A stretch of 64,000 nucleotides of DNA from NCBI GenBank assembly GCA_944383695.1, contig CALWQP010000009.1, positions 1 to 64,000 on the forward strand, given 5' to 3'. The notes beneath the pieces were generated by a model. The model searched no databases, was not told where the DNA came from, and saw only the letters and a program-made list of their open reading frames with translations. This document shows, in pieces, positions 63,402 to 64,000 of the stretch. Positions within the stretch are counted from its first letter, which is position 1, and each line of letters begins with the position of its first letter. The translations under genes and the position numbers were made by a program. This DNA is from an uncultured Mediterraneibacter sp. GTDB taxonomy: Bacteria; Bacillota; Clostridia; Lachnospirales; Lachnospiraceae.

Positions 63402-63833
63402 GTGAATCCATTAACCATTGTACTGATCGTCATTTTCGTAGTACTGATCATCGCATTAGTCGCTCTGTATATTTTCGGAAAGAAGGCTGAAAAAAAGCAG
63501 GTAGCACAGAGAGAACAGATGGAGGCTGCCGCACAGGTGGTCAGTATGCTTATTATTGATAAAAAGAAAATGAAACTAAAAGAATCCGGGCTTCCCGCCT
63601 CAGTTATTGAAAGTACACCGAAATATCTGCGGCGCACAAAGATTCCGGTAGTAAAGGCAAAGATCGGTCCAAGAATCATGACACTTATGTGCGAGAACAA
63701 AGTATTCGAAGTCTTACCGGTAAAAAAAGAGATCAAAGCTGTCGTAAGCGGTCTCTACATAACCGAGATCAAGAGTGTCCGAGGCGGCTCTATTGAACCG
63801 CCGCAGAAAAAGAAAGGATTCTTCAAGCGGTAA
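63402..63833 (+). CDS. Small single-span membrane protein of unknown function
   Basis: A 143-residue protein: one N-terminal membrane helix (ILIVIFVVLIIALVALYIFG-like region, about 5-25), a basic coiled segment (KKAEKKQVAQREQMEAAAQV), then a beta-rich cytoplasmic domain (LIIDKKKMKLKESGLPASV; TKIPVVKAKIGPRIMTLMCE) and a basic tail (PPQKKKGFFKR). GTG start with TTAGGAGGATTATATC upstream. No enzyme motif is seen; the layout is like small membrane-associated regulators or assembly factors. Divergent from cls. Confidence 0.8.
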   Translation: MNPLTIVLIVIFVVLIIALVALYIFGKKAEKKQVAQREQMEAAAQVVSMLIIDKKKMKLKESGLPASVIESTPKYLRRTKIPVVKAKIGPRIMTLMCENKVFEVLPVKKEIKAVVSGLYITEIKSVRGGSIEPPQKKKGFFKR

Positions 63834-63864
63834 ACCGGACTTCTGTGCATGCAGTATAAATGGC

Positions 63865-63906
63865 CGTCCCCGACAGGTGCATCAAGATGCGCGCCTGCCG
63901 GGGACG
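63865..63906. terminator. Hairpin terminator near the right edge
   Basis: A 16-position stem (CGTCCCCG-x-CAGG core; one mismatch, one G-U) with a 10-nt loop, 31 bp past the stop of the small membrane protein. The following T-tract is weak (ATCTCTTTATCC). Confidence 0.5.
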
Positions 63907-63951
63907 ATCTCTTTATCCAGGTCTTTATCTGATCATCAGCTCTTTATCCCA

Positions 63952-64000
63952 TCAGCTAAGAACGGAAAACTCCCTGCTGTCTTTGGACATGATGTTCATT
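63952..64000 (-). CDS. Possible C-terminal end of a gene running off the window
   Basis: On the minus strand one frame reads MNIMSKDSREFSVLS then TGA at 63952. The hairpin at 63865-63906 lies just downstream, as expected for a gene end. Too short to identify. Confidence 0.2.
   Translation of the reverse strand, partial: MNIMSKDSREFSVLS

Overview
The window looks like a chromosomal segment of a gut Lachnospiraceae (Clostridia). The evidence is Gram-positive style ribosome binding sites, several GTG starts, tRNAs without encoded CCA, a CIRCE/HrcA operator, a PPi-type phosphofructokinase, a flavodiiron-rubredoxin-reductase fusion, and very large secreted multidomain glycosidases with sortase-like tails. 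Species cannot be fixed from the sequence alone. Most genes lie on the minus strand.

Layout. (1) 1-534: a minus-strand tRNA operon (Pro-Gly-Arg-His-Gln) behind a perfect consensus promoter. (2) 612-12329: two giant secreted glycosidases (a GH84 N-acetylglucosaminidase and a clan GH-A enzyme with a LamG domain), separated by rdgB, a phosphodiesterase, an rRNA methyltransferase and a small Asn/Ser-rich protein. (3) 12330-18163: a possible sRNA, a membrane pseudokinase, glf, pfk and pyrC. (4) 18169-18837: a large highly base-paired non-coding element filling the gap between two convergent genes. (5) 18844-36200: housekeeping genes (nudC, smpB, rnr, secG, xpt, nth, rpiB, a DnaJ-like chaperone, CIRCE-controlled lon, a radical SAM sulfatase maturase, ogt, a WYL regulator) and one small 34-residue gene. 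(6) 36281-41602: a 1773-residue M26-type zinc protease with duplicated GLUG modules. (7) 41640-44170: an AT-rich accessory island with an ABC transporter, the broken tail of a radical SAM/SPASM enzyme and a 40-residue peptide gene. (8) 44176-48531: coaX-dusB and greA-lysS. (9) 48779-54343: a second GH84 enzyme. (10) 54524-59325: a self-contained five-gene unit (SCP2 protein, alpha/beta hydrolase, condensation-domain enzyme, acyl carrier protein, acyl ligase) with its own promoter and terminator. (11) 59518-64000: an aldose epimerase, a secreted trigger-factor-like lipoprotein, cardiolipin synthase and a small membrane protein.

How the parts fit. The two GH84 enzymes, the GH-A enzyme, the M26 protease and the sulfatase maturase suggest a lifestyle of stripping host mucin-type glycoproteins. 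The lipid-type gene unit probably makes or transfers an acylated small molecule. The two most unusual things are the structured element at 18169-18837, whose mismatches favour pairing of the plus-strand RNA, and the decayed peptide-modification island at 41.6-44.2 kb.
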